Origin: Paraperibacillus esterisolvens
Lineage (GTDB): Bacteria > Bacillota > Bacilli > Bacillales > DSM-1321
Assembly: GCF_046237625.1 (NCBI RefSeq)
Contig: NZ_CP143545.1
Coordinates: 3,410,001 to 3,474,000, forward strand
Direction: 5' to 3'
Length of the DNA: 64,000 bases
The notes below the pieces were generated by a model. It worked only from the letters and a program-made list of their open reading frames with translations. It had not been told where the DNA came from and ran no database searches. This document shows, one piece after another, positions 52,375-61,028 of this stretch; position 1 is the first letter of the stretch, and every line of letters starts with the position of its first letter. Position numbers and translations under genes: made by a program.

Positions 52375-53205
52375 CTATAAATTCGAAGCGTACTTTTTCA
52401 GTTCGAGGCTCATGGCCTCAATCTTTCCAATGAAATCTGAGATTACCTCGGTGGATGCTGCCTGTTCGCTCCCGACCATGACTACCTTGTCGATTGAATC
52501 GGTAATTTCTGCCATGGATTTCCGGATACTGCTCAACGTAGAACGGATCTTTTCTGTGGAAGATAAGGTCTCATGGGACAGCTTCCTGATTTCGTTCGCG
52601 ACCACGCCGAATCCTGCTCCCTTATCCCCTGCCCTTGCAGCTTCAATCGCGGCATTTAAGCCCAGCAGATTCGTCTGATCGGCAATGCGTTTTATGAATG
52701 TAAGAACTTCATCGGTATTATGTACTTCTTTTGCAGCCTGGCTGGATTGTGCTAAAAGTTTATTGGTTATTTCCTCCAAGTTTTCAGCACCATTTGAAAT
52801 AGCTGTTATACGAACGTTCGCCTGTGATATGGAGCCGGCAATCTGCTCCGAAATATCCCTCAGGGCCCTTTCATTCTGCTTCTCCAATTGTATCGCAAGA
52901 GCCCCAATTACTTTTCCATCCTGCAGAATCGGCTCTGCCAGTCCTGTGAAAGGCACTCCAAAGAATTCTTCCGAAATCTCTTCTTCTATCCGAATATTAT
53001 TCTTGATGCAGCCAGCCAGGGGCTCATCCGAGTTGATCTTCCTGCCTGGCTTTACTCCTATATTGATTTTCCTGCCTGGTAAATATATCAGCCATTCTTC
53101 CGTATTGGTCAAACCTATCGATACATCCGGAAGCATGGATTGGACAAGCGGGATCATTTGACTGAAAGCGGACAGGGTATCATCAAGCCGGTTAATTTTT
53201 GTCAT
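52375..53205 (-). CDS. yfmS: Soluble methyl-accepting chemotaxis protein, YfmS-like
   Basis: 276 residues, no membrane helix. An N-terminal sensory region (to about residue 120) is followed by a short MCP signalling hairpin: KRIADQTNLLGLNAAIEAAR, then GAGFGVVANEIRKLS. The hairpin-tip motif is intact for CheA/CheW binding. Length fits the soluble receptor YfmS. Signal unknown. Confidence 0.85.
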   Translation of the reverse strand: MTKINRLDDTLSAFSQMIPLVQSMLPDVSIGLTNTEEWLIYLPGRKINIGVKPGRKINSDEPLAGCIKNNIRIEEEISEEFFGVPFTGLAEPILQDGKVIGALAIQLEKQNERALRDISEQIAGSISQANVRITAISNGAENLEEITNKLLAQSSQAAKEVHNTDEVLTFIKRIADQTNLLGLNAAIEAARAGDKGAGFGVVANEIRKLSHETLSSTEKIRSTLSSIRKSMAEITDSIDKVVMVGSEQAASTEVISDFIGKIEAMSLELKKYASNL

Positions 53206-53517
53206 ATTTACACCCTTTTCGAAAAATTAGTACTTTTATTCTAGCACTTTTTTCCTACTATCTTCATATTTTTATTATTTTTCTTAGTTTTTTTTCTAAA
53301 ACTGCTTCGATCAACACAAACGATAAGATTCCCTGCCCAGTAATTCCTGCACGAACCGGCCCTGCTATCTTTCGGGAATAAAAATACCCTCTCGACTGGT
53401 CACCTCTAAAAGAATGACAATCGAGAAGGCATTATAAAACTTTCCGGTTCACATTTTCAGGACTTCTGGACAATTACAATCCATATCTGTCACTATTCCC
53501 GGTTGATTCTGTAATTC
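53206..53517. other. Intergenic region, nothing recognised
   Basis: AT-rich stretch between the chemoreceptor start and yutM's stop; no gene, hairpin terminator or RNA motif was seen. Confidence 0.4.
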
Positions 53518-53880
53518 TTAGCACTCTTCCGGCTTCCCCGCATTCACAGCAGTTCGGAATGATGAACCACAGCCGCAGGCAGCGATGGCATTCGGATTTT
53601 CTATTGTAAATCCTCCGCCCATAAGAGATTCCTTATAGTCAATGACCGTCCCGTTAAGAATCGGTGCACTTTCAGTATCTATCAGCAGGGTAAGGCCATG
53701 CTGTTCCAGTTTTGTATCGGAAGCTTCTATTTCATGGGCAAATCCCATTCCGTAAGAAAGGCCGCTGCATCCGCCGCCGTTGACAGATACGCGCAGATAG
53801 GCTCCCTCTTCGTCATTGTGTTTCATCATGTCCTTGACATGGAGAGCTGCAGCTTCAGTAAGGGTAACTAATTCACTCAT
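53518..53880 (-). CDS. yutM: A-type Fe-S carrier protein YutM (ErpA/SufA-like)
   Basis: 120 residues. Fe-S cluster-binding Cys residues appear in GGGCSGLSYG and the C-terminal CGCGSSF. HesB/IscA family; it receives and delivers iron-sulfur clusters. GGAGG precedes the ATG. Adjacent redox and NifU-like genes support a Fe-S maturation role. Confidence 0.9.
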   Translation of the reverse strand: MSELVTLTEAAALHVKDMMKHNDEEGAYLRVSVNGGGCSGLSYGMGFAHEIEASDTKLEQHGLTLLIDTESAPILNGTVIDYKESLMGGGFTIENPNAIAACGCGSSFRTAVNAGKPEEC

Positions 53881-54042
53881 TGTATTCCCTCCTTTTTTTG
53901 ATCATTTACTTATTATAGTATATCCCATTAAAAATATGGTGCAAAACCTTGTGCTTTAGATAATTTTGTTAAAGACATAGCATTTTTTTATAGGACCTTT
54001 ATAATAAGTATATATACCTAACAAGCAAAGGATGTGATGTGA

Positions 54043-54726
54043 ATGGAAACTCTTTCGCCGTACTTCCCTCGTAACCTGACATGCCCGTTATGCGGAAAAA
54101 CCTTTCAATCACTAAAGACCCGTTCAAAGTTCATTGGAGTGCTCAGGTTCGAGACAGACTTCCAGCCCATTTATTCCAACCCGGAAGTAAATCCATTGTT
54201 ATATAATATTGCCGTATGCACACATTGCGGGTATTCTTTTTCAGATGATTTTTCCCCTTACTTCCCGCCGGGGACAAAGCAGGTTCTCCTCGATAAGGTG
54301 GCAGACCAGTGGGTCCCCCAGGATCTTGGCGGCATGAGAACAATCAGCGAGGGTGTAAAGGCATACAAGCTTGCTGCCTACTGCGGGGGCTTAAAACAGG
54401 AGAAGCATGTGACGATGGCCGGCATTTACCTGCGGACTGCCTGGCTTTTCCGCGGGACAAACGAAGGTCAGGAGAACCGTTTCATGAAACTCGCTGCCCA
54501 TGAATACGAGAGTTCTTATATGGCTGATGACTTCAAGGGCACTAAAATGTCGGAAATCAGGATTTACTATTTGATTGCTGACCTGTCCAGGAGGACCGGA
54601 GAGCTTTCAAAAGCAGCCCGGTATTATTCAAAGGTCATTGAACGGCAGAGACAGACGGCAGAGACCGGGATCATAGAGCTTGCCAAGGAAGGATGGGCTT
54701 CCATCAGAGAGCTGAAGTCCGTATAA
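54043..54726 (+). CDS. DUF2225 protein with zinc-ribbon motifs
   Basis: 227 residues. N-terminal CPLCGKTFQSLKTRS and CTHCGYSFSDDFSP give a four-Cys zinc site. The C-terminal half is helical and TPR-like (AGIYLRTAWLFRG, LIADLSRRTGELSKAARYYSKVI). DUF2225 proteins are widespread in Bacilli without a known function. Confidence 0.8.
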   Translation: METLSPYFPRNLTCPLCGKTFQSLKTRSKFIGVLRFETDFQPIYSNPEVNPLLYNIAVCTHCGYSFSDDFSPYFPPGTKQVLLDKVADQWVPQDLGGMRTISEGVKAYKLAAYCGGLKQEKHVTMAGIYLRTAWLFRGTNEGQENRFMKLAAHEYESSYMADDFKGTKMSEIRIYYLIADLSRRTGELSKAARYYSKVIERQRQTAETGIIELAKEGWASIRELKSV

Positions 54727-54730
54727 GAAA

Positions 54731-54758
54731 AAGGAAATCCTGCAGGGGATTTCCTTTT
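54731..54758. terminator. Terminator between the DUF2225 gene and yuzB
   Basis: GGAAATCC/GGATTTCC stem with T-runs on both strands, between convergent genes. Confidence 0.7.
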
Positions 54759-54765
54759 GGCTTTT

Positions 54766-55002
54766 TTAGAACATAGGGTTTTCTTCCAGATAAATATATA
54801 TATTATCAACGAGTTCGCCGGGTGTATCACCCTGGACCACATCGCCATTAACCAATGCAAAATGACTGCTGGCACACTTGCCGCAGTATCCCAGGCAGCC
54901 GTACTCCACAATATCAAGATCAGGGTCTCTTTCCAATTTCTCCAGAGCCTCCTGTGAGCCGCTTGCCAGATTGCTGATGCAGAATTCTATAATAGGCTTC
55001 AT
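54766..55002 (-). CDS. yuzB: DUF1450 protein YuzB
   Basis: 78 residues. IIEFCISNLASG, YGCLGYCGKCASSHFALVNG: Cys spacing resembles thioredoxin-like [2Fe-2S] ferredoxins, the group that includes DUF1450. May carry a cluster or disulfide. Between redox genes yutM and yutJ, as in B. subtilis. Confidence 0.85.
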   Translation of the reverse strand: MKPIIEFCISNLASGSQEALEKLERDPDLDIVEYGCLGYCGKCASSHFALVNGDVVQGDTPGELVDNIYIYLEENPMF

Positions 55003-55372
55003 GCTTTCACCTCACTATATTGATTATCCTACCTCTTTTCCGAAGAGTCAATTCCCCCGGCTGAATGAAAGAGTTTTCCCGGCGGCTTTCTGGGTACTAG
55101 AAATATAGGGCCGGCAGAGCCTGCCTAAAGAAAGCAGCCCAGTCATTCCCACTGCATTCAAATTCGTGTAATTACATAATTCTATTGTGATTTACTTCTA
55201 ATTTCGCTATACTTTTAATGGTATTTAAATATAACATTATGAACCTTTCAAATGATTTTTTCTATTAATATGACTGCATCCGGTTTCAATTTGATATATT
55301 GACTCTGCATATGCAAGGTAAGCGCTTTTATAAAAGTCAGGAGCTATATTGAGGCAAAAGGGGTTAATGAAC
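55003..55372. other. Divergent yuzB-yutJ intergenic region
   Basis: Contains AT-rich promoter-like sequence but no gene or structured RNA that I can recognise. Confidence 0.4.
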
Positions 55373-56440
55373 ATGAAAAACTTAGTAATACTCGGCGGAG
55401 GCTATGGCGGTATGAGGATTCTTCAAAGACTTCTCCCGCACCACCTGCCTGAAGATACAGCCATCACTTTAATTGACCGTTCTCCTTATCACTGTCTGAA
55501 AACTGAATATTACGCATTAGCCGCTGGAACCATTTCCGATCATGATGTGCGTGTATCCTTCCCGGAGCATGAGCGTCTGAATATCCATTATGGAGAAGTC
55601 ATTGAAATCAGCCTGGAGGAAAAGAAAGTGTATCTAAAGGGCACAGAGCCCATTGCCTATGACGACCTGGTTATAGGGCTTGGCTGTGAGGATAAGTATC
55701 ACAACGTACCAGGTGCAGATGTACACACCCTCAGCATCCAGACCATTGGTAAATCCAGGCATACCTATCACACCCTGAGCAACCTCGCTCCCGGTTCAAG
55801 AGTCGGCATAGTAGGTGCCGGCCTGAGCGGTGTGGAGCTTGCCAGCGAGCTGAATGAAAGCCGCCCTGATCTGACGATCGTCCTCTTCGACCGCGGCGAA
55901 CATATCCTCTCAGCCTTTTCTGAGCGGCTGAGCAAATATGTACAAAATTGGTTCACAAGGCATAATGTCGAGATCATCAACAGAGCCAACATCACGAATG
56001 TTGAAGAAAAAACTCTTTTCAATCATGATGAACCCATACCATTTGACGCAATTGTCTGGACCGCCGGAGTTCAGCCGAGTAAAATAGTCCGGGACCTTCC
56101 GGTAGAAAAGGACCGGCAGGGCAGGGTCGTCCTGACTCCGCAGCACTTCATCCCTGGATATGAGGATGTATTTGTAGTGGGAGACTGCGCAAGCCTACCC
56201 CTTTCCCCTAGCGCACAGCTTGCTGAGGAACAGGCAGAACAGATCGCAGAAATACTAAAAAAGAAATGGGCAGGAAAGCCGCTGCCGGAAACCATGCCGG
56301 AGATCAAGCTGAAAGGCACAATGGGCTCCCTTGGCAGCAAACACGGTTTTGGGCTGGTCAATGACACCCCGATCACCGGTCGCGTCGCCAGGCTCATCAA
56401 ATCAGGGATACTCTGGATGTATAAGCGACATAACACTTGA
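55373..56440 (+). CDS. yutJ: NADH dehydrogenase-like flavoprotein YutJ
   Basis: 355 residues, same length as B. subtilis YutJ. FAD site LVILGGGYGGMRIL, NAD site VGIVGAGLSGVELASEL, and DVFVVGDCAS. It lacks the hydrophobic tail of NDH-2 so may be soluble or peripheral. ATG 55373 is chosen with AAAAGGGG upstream; the TTG at 55349 precedes that site. Confidence 0.85.
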   Translation: MKNLVILGGGYGGMRILQRLLPHHLPEDTAITLIDRSPYHCLKTEYYALAAGTISDHDVRVSFPEHERLNIHYGEVIEISLEEKKVYLKGTEPIAYDDLVIGLGCEDKYHNVPGADVHTLSIQTIGKSRHTYHTLSNLAPGSRVGIVGAGLSGVELASELNESRPDLTIVLFDRGEHILSAFSERLSKYVQNWFTRHNVEIINRANITNVEEKTLFNHDEPIPFDAIVWTAGVQPSKIVRDLPVEKDRQGRVVLTPQHFIPGYEDVFVVGDCASLPLSPSAQLAEEQAEQIAEILKKKWAGKPLPETMPEIKLKGTMGSLGSKHGFGLVNDTPITGRVARLIKSGILWMYKRHNT

Positions 56441-56455
56441 TTTCTATTAATTTAT

Positions 56456-56484
56456 GAAAAAGACCCGCAAGCTGCGGGTCTTTT
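56456..56484. terminator. Terminator between yutJ and yuzD
   Basis: GACCCGCA/TGCGGGTC stem, then TTTT; A-run on the other side makes it usable in both directions. Confidence 0.8.
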
Positions 56485-56503
56485 CGTTATATTTTTTAGA
56501 AAT

Positions 56504-56845
56504 CTAAACAGATTCCTGCTCTTTCTTCTCACTATAGCCGTATTTCTCCATTTCGGAAGCGATGGTTTTCAGCCGGGGATTTCCTTCACCCACGACTTCT
56601 GAATTCAGCACCACAACCGGATAAAACATATCTTCGTCAATCACCCTCTGGGCAAATCTTCTCTTATATGGATCTTCAGGAGGGTGATGGATATCGATGT
56701 AGCTTACCTGGAACGGCTGGTCGGGGAATTTCCTGGATAAAGCTGCCTGGAGCCATTCATATGTTTCTTTTGATGATGGAAGGTTCACGCAGCTGGGGCA
56801 GAGTATCTCGGCACCATACACTTGGATTTCCACTTCTTTGTTCAT
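56504..56845 (-). CDS. yuzD: DUF1462 thioredoxin-like protein YuzD
   Basis: 113 residues. CxxC motif in EILCPSCVNLPSSKETYEW followed by a thioredoxin-like core (FQVSYIDIHHPP, FYPVVVLNSEVVGEGNP with cis-Pro-like FYPV). Matches DUF1462. Possibly a disulfide or Fe-S-related redox partner. The ribosome binding site is AGGAGG. Confidence 0.85.
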   Translation of the reverse strand: MNKEVEIQVYGAEILCPSCVNLPSSKETYEWLQAALSRKFPDQPFQVSYIDIHHPPEDPYKRRFAQRVIDEDMFYPVVVLNSEVVGEGNPRLKTIASEMEKYGYSEKKEQESV

Positions 56846-57055
56846 ATTTCAACCTCCTGTTCGCAATTTGTCCCGAAGCCGGACGGCAGCGGGATTCCAT
56901 ATTTATTTTGACGGATTTCTTTTCATTTTCTATTGTAGCGTATCCATTTGCTGCAGATAAAGTTATTTTGCCTTTTTGAGGCATTCACCCGGATTTTCGG
57001 ATAGCTTTTTGCAGGTAATGTGATTATAATAGTGGTAGGAAAGGAGTGGATTGGT

Positions 57056-57292
57056 ATGTCTGAAGAACAGGTCACTGAACAGGTTCAAGAGGTGCTTGAT
57101 AAGCTTCGTCCGTTTCTTCTTCGTGACGGCGGGGACTGCGAACTTGTAGACGTTGAGGACGGAATTGTTAAATTACGCTTGCTGGGCGCATGCGGAAGCT
57201 GCCCAAGTTCCACCATTACCCTTAAAGCAGGTATTGAACGTGCACTGCTTGAAGAGGTTCCAGGAATTGTGGAAGTTGAACAAGTATTTTAA
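57056..57292 (+). CDS. yutI: NifU-like Fe-S scaffold protein YutI
   Basis: 78 residues, the NifU C-terminal (Nfu) domain: VLDKLRPFLLRDGGDCELV and the cluster ligands CGSCPSS. It carries and transfers iron-sulfur clusters. ATG 57056 has AAAGGAGTG upstream; the longer frame from 57020 is before that site. Confidence 0.9.
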   Translation: MSEEQVTEQVQEVLDKLRPFLLRDGGDCELVDVEDGIVKLRLLGACGSCPSSTITLKAGIERALLEEVPGIVEVEQVF

Positions 57293-57311
57293 TAAAAGCC
57301 TAAATAATAAA

Positions 57312-57345
57312 GCGGCTGTCCCGATGCGGGACGGCCGTTTTTTTT
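57312..57345 (+). terminator. Terminator of yutI
   Basis: CGGCTGTCCCG/CGGGACGGCCG stem with a 3-nt loop, followed by eight T residues. Confidence 0.85.
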
Positions 57346-57378
57346 AGCTGAAAGACGGGAAGAGCCCCCTATACATCC

Positions 57379-58308
57379 TTAAAGGCGATCGGCCTGGCTG
57401 ACCGTTGCATTTTTGTATTTAACCTGGCTACCGTCATGGTCAATTTCCAGCAATAAAACCTCACAAGCCGGAAAAGCTGATTTCAGTTCTGAGACTGCAC
57501 TTTGCGCTTTATACTTCTCAACAAGGCAGATGACTGTCGGGCCTGCTCCGCTGAGGGCTGTTCCAATAGCCCCTGCCTTCAGAGCTGCTCTCTCTACCTC
57601 TTCCAAGTGAGGCACGAGCTGCCTGCGGTATGGCTGATGAAATAAATCCGCTCCCATCATCCTGCCGGCGAGTGAATAATTCCTCGTCAGCAGGGCAGCG
57701 AGAAATGTATTGGCTACCGCGCTTGCTTCGATCGCTGCCCGAAATGGCAGATTATCAGGGAGGACCTGCCGGGATTCATCCGTAGGCAGATCATACTGCG
57801 GGATTACAGCAATGGCACTGACTCCTTCAAGCTGGATGCTCAGAAGTTCTGTATCCACTCCGTTGTGGACACCGACCACAAGACCGCCGCAGACGGAGGC
57901 GCCGGCGTTGTCCGGGTGTCCTTCAAAACGGGAGGAGATGCGCATCTTATCTTCTCTGCTCAGGTTCAGGCCGCCAACTGAATCTGCGAGCTCAACACCT
58001 GCAACAATGGCTGAGGCGCTGCTTCCAAGACCTCTTGTCAGCGGTATCTCACTCTTTACAAGGAGGCGGCAGGGCGGGAGAGTAACTCCGTACTCCTGAG
58101 CGGTCTCCAAGGCCACCCTGCAGATATAATGCGACTCATCTTTTGGGAACACTTCCAGGCCGGCAGAAAGCGGGAGGACCTCCCATGCTTCAGCCTTTTG
58201 TGCCTCTACCTCCAGGTACAATCCAAGGGCAAGACCGATGGAATCAAAGCCGGGCCCAAGGTTGGCTGTGCTTGCCGGCACTTTGATTTGATAAATTAGA
58301 CCTGCCAT
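57379..58308 (-). CDS. thrB: Homoserine kinase ThrB
   Basis: 309 residues, GHMP kinase. ATP loop LTRGLGSSASAIVAG, N-terminal PASTANLGPGFDSIGLALG, and C-terminal GTALSGAGPTVICL. It phosphorylates homoserine. Last gene of the hom-thrC-thrB operon; overlaps thrC by 1 bp. Confidence 0.93.
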   Translation of the reverse strand: MAGLIYQIKVPASTANLGPGFDSIGLALGLYLEVEAQKAEAWEVLPLSAGLEVFPKDESHYICRVALETAQEYGVTLPPCRLLVKSEIPLTRGLGSSASAIVAGVELADSVGGLNLSREDKMRISSRFEGHPDNAGASVCGGLVVGVHNGVDTELLSIQLEGVSAIAVIPQYDLPTDESRQVLPDNLPFRAAIEASAVANTFLAALLTRNYSLAGRMMGADLFHQPYRRQLVPHLEEVERAALKAGAIGTALSGAGPTVICLVEKYKAQSAVSELKSAFPACEVLLLEIDHDGSQVKYKNATVSQADRL

Positions 58309-59366
58309 CAGCGGACCACACCAAAGATATGGTTTACAATGGCCTGTTCCTCCCCGGCAAGCAAAACAGGCTTGATTTCGTTGTACTCCATTGCAGAGGA
58401 AGGATCTTTCAAACCATTGCCTGTCAGAACAGCCGCTATTTTTGCTCCCTTTTGGATTTCTCCTGTCTTAAGCTGCTTGATAATTCCTGCTATAGAGGCA
58501 CAGGAAGCAGGCTCTGCAAAGATACCTTCTTTTTGCGCCAGCAGCCTGTAGGCCTCCAGAATTTCAAGATCGGAGACTTCATCTATCCTGCCTCCAGAGT
58601 CCGCGGCAGCCTCCAAAGCCAGGTCCCAGCTTGCAGGATTGCCGATCCGGATGGCTGTTGCAATCGTCTCAGGGTTTTCAAACACCCGGTTATGCACAAG
58701 TGCTGCAGCTCCTTCAGCTTCAAAGCCTCTCATTTCCGGTCTGCCTGTTCCCTTCCGTTCCTGATACTCCTTGAATCCCTTCCAGTAAGCTGAAATATTA
58801 CCCGCATTTCCGACCGGGATGGCGAGAATGTCGGGTGCGGCACCCAGAGCATCGCATATTTCAAAGGCTGCCGTCTTCTGGCCTTCCAGTCTGTATGGAT
58901 TGACTGAATTAACCAGGGAAACCGGATGGGACTCACTGATATTCCGAACAAGCCTAAGTGCCTGGTCAAAGTTCCCTTCGATAGCCACAATCTCAGCTCC
59001 ATACATAATGGCCTGTGCCAGCTTGCCCAGTGCAATCTTGCCATCAGGGATTACCACAATACATCTGATCCCGGCTCTTGCCGCATAAGCAGCGGCTGCA
59101 GCCGAAGTATTGCCGGTCGAAGCACAGATGATGGCATCACTTCCTGACTCGATTGCTTTTGCAACAGCCACCACCATACCTCTGTCCTTGAATGATCCTG
59201 TAGGATTGGCTCCCTCATACTTCACATGAAGCTCTATTCCGAGCTCTTCTGAAAGTCTGCTGCAATGGATGAGAGGCGTGTTTCCCTCATGAAGTGTAAG
59301 GTCCGGTGTATGGCCGGTTACAGGCAGGAACTCCTTATATTCTTTCAACAATCCTTTCCAGCTCAT
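58308..59366 (-). CDS. thrC: Threonine synthase ThrC
   Basis: 352 residues. PLP-Lys in GANPTGSFKDRGMVVA, STGNTSAAAAAYAARAG, and VPVGNAGNISA-type phosphate loop (read as IPVGNAGNISAYWKG). Converts O-phosphohomoserine to threonine. Overlaps the hom stop as ATGA (4 bp). Confidence 0.93.
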   Translation of the reverse strand: MSWKGLLKEYKEFLPVTGHTPDLTLHEGNTPLIHCSRLSEELGIELHVKYEGANPTGSFKDRGMVVAVAKAIESGSDAIICASTGNTSAAAAAYAARAGIRCIVVIPDGKIALGKLAQAIMYGAEIVAIEGNFDQALRLVRNISESHPVSLVNSVNPYRLEGQKTAAFEICDALGAAPDILAIPVGNAGNISAYWKGFKEYQERKGTGRPEMRGFEAEGAAALVHNRVFENPETIATAIRIGNPASWDLALEAAADSGGRIDEVSDLEILEAYRLLAQKEGIFAEPASCASIAGIIKQLKTGEIQKGAKIAAVLTGNGLKDPSSAMEYNEIKPVLLAGEEQAIVNHIFGVVR

Positions 59367-60661
59367 ACGATTCGATCTCCTTCCACTCGGTAAGTACTCT
59401 TAACATCCCAGACCATGCTGTTGTCCTTCAATTTTTGGAGGATGTCTTCAATGCCCTGCTGTGTCGCATTGTGGGTGATCACTACAATTTCAGCCACTTC
59501 CTTTTCCCTGATTGGCATCTGAAGAATTTTTTCAAAACTTACCCCATGTTCCGAAAAGATGGAGGTGATATTGGCAAATACCCCTACTTCATCCTTTACA
59601 TGGAGCCTCACAAAGTACTTTGCCTTTATTTCGGCCGGTGATTTCAGTGACTTTTTGAACTGCGGCGAGACTGCGCTATTCCCCGTCACACCAAGGCGCA
59701 TATTCTTCATCACTTCCACTACATCCGAAACCACAGCCGTAGCGGTTGGAAGGCTGCCTGCCCCGGGGCCGTAGAACATCGTTTCCCCCACGGCCTCTCC
59801 GTAAACATAGACGGCATTGTATTCATCGCTCACTGAAGCAAGAGGGTGGGCTTCCGCAACCAGGGCAGGCTGGACACTCACCTCCACTTTATCTCCATTC
59901 CTTGAAGCGATGCCAATCAGTTTCATAACATAGCCGAGCTTTTTACTATAGCTTATATCTTCTTCCGTTATCCGTGTGATACCCTCAACCTTTACATCTG
60001 AAAGGTCGATTGGCATAGAAAATCCTAAAGTGGACAGAATGGCCATTTTCCTGGCTGCATCCAGGCCCTCGACATCAGCTTTTGGATCTGCTTCTGCAAA
60101 ACCGAGATCCTGCGCCTCTTTAAGCACCTCGCCATACGGACTTCCATATCTGTTCATTTTGGTAAGGATAAAGTTGGTGGTGCCATTTACGATTCCCATC
60201 ATTTTTGTAATCCGGTCAGAAGCCAGGCCTTCTGCCAGGCTCCTGAGAATCGGGATTCCGCCCGCAACGCTCGCTTCATAGAACAAGTCACAGCGGTTGG
60301 CTGTTGCTTCTGTTAGCAATTCACGGCTATGGAGAGCCATTAGATCTTTATTCGCCGTTACAACATGTTTTTTGTTTTTCAAGGCACGCATGAGGTATCC
60401 TTTGGTTTCCTCAATGCCCCCCATCACCTCGACCACAACATCTATTTCAGGATTTTCAAGGATTTCATCTGGATTTAGCGTTAACAGACCCTCATCGACT
60501 TGAACATGCCTTTCCTTTTTCAAGTCTTTTACCAATACTTTCTTGACCTGTACAGGGCAGCCGATTTGATGCATAAGCTTATCCTGGTGATTTTCAATGA
60601 TCTTGACTACACCGCTTCCCACAGTCCCAAGCCCCAACAGCCCGATTGAAATAGCATCCAT
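59363..60661 (-). CDS. hom: Homoserine dehydrogenase Hom
   Basis: 432 residues. Rossmann GLLGLGTVGSGVVKII, catalytic region GIVNGTTNFILTKM and DVEGLDAARKMAILS, and a C-terminal ACT domain (VRLHVKDEVGVFANITSIFSEHGVSFEKIL) for feedback control. Makes homoserine from aspartate semialdehyde. First gene of the operon. Confidence 0.94.
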   Translation of the reverse strand: MDAISIGLLGLGTVGSGVVKIIENHQDKLMHQIGCPVQVKKVLVKDLKKERHVQVDEGLLTLNPDEILENPEIDVVVEVMGGIEETKGYLMRALKNKKHVVTANKDLMALHSRELLTEATANRCDLFYEASVAGGIPILRSLAEGLASDRITKMMGIVNGTTNFILTKMNRYGSPYGEVLKEAQDLGFAEADPKADVEGLDAARKMAILSTLGFSMPIDLSDVKVEGITRITEEDISYSKKLGYVMKLIGIASRNGDKVEVSVQPALVAEAHPLASVSDEYNAVYVYGEAVGETMFYGPGAGSLPTATAVVSDVVEVMKNMRLGVTGNSAVSPQFKKSLKSPAEIKAKYFVRLHVKDEVGVFANITSIFSEHGVSFEKILQMPIREKEVAEIVVITHNATQQGIEDILQKLKDNSMVWDVKSTYRVEGDRIV

Positions 60662-60715
60662 TCCGCTTCCCCCTTTTGTTCTCCCAAAAAGAACATTTGT
60701 TTATCCATAAAAGAC

Positions 60716-60744
60716 ATTATAAAGAATATATAGACTTATGACAA
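60716..60744 (-). promoter_or_regulatory. Sigma-A promoter of hom-thrC-thrB
   Basis: TTGTCA (60739-60744), 17 bp, then TATAAT (60716-60721) on the minus strand, about 47 bp before the hom start. No T-box signature was found in the short leader. Confidence 0.7.
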
Positions 60745-60768
60745 TAGTAAGAACTCAACTATACAAGC

Positions 60769-60782
60769 TGAAACCGCTTACT
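60769..60782. promoter_or_regulatory. cre-like site upstream of hom
   Basis: TGAAACCGCTTACT matches 13 of 14 positions of the CcpA cre consensus; it lies about 25 bp upstream of the -35. Activating or no role is possible. Confidence 0.35.
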
Positions 60783-60933
60783 TACAAGCATTTAATAGAA
60801 AATTTAAACTAATAAAAAAATTAAAATGGAAAATTAGTTTTCTATCCGATCCCATGTAACCATGCAAGAGAAGGAATACGACGGCAGAGCGGGGCGGGGA
60901 AGCTCATGTTTCATGCACCTCTGTCCCTTTCCC

Positions 60934-60976
60934 AAAAAAAAAAAGGCCTGTCCAAGTGCCTGATACCCGGACAGCC
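60934..60976 (-). terminator. Terminator after the hydroxyacid dehydrogenase gene
   Basis: GGCTGTCC/GGACAGGCC stem (one bulge) with about eleven T residues on the minus strand. Confidence 0.75.
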
Positions 60977-61028
60977 GGATTGGCTGTCGGAGATCAGCTT
61001 CTTTATGGACCTGCCTCAAAATCATGTT

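Noticed and set aside
60662..60850. T-box or other riboswitch before hom
   Set aside because: The leader is under 50 nt and lacks the T-box GGTGG core.
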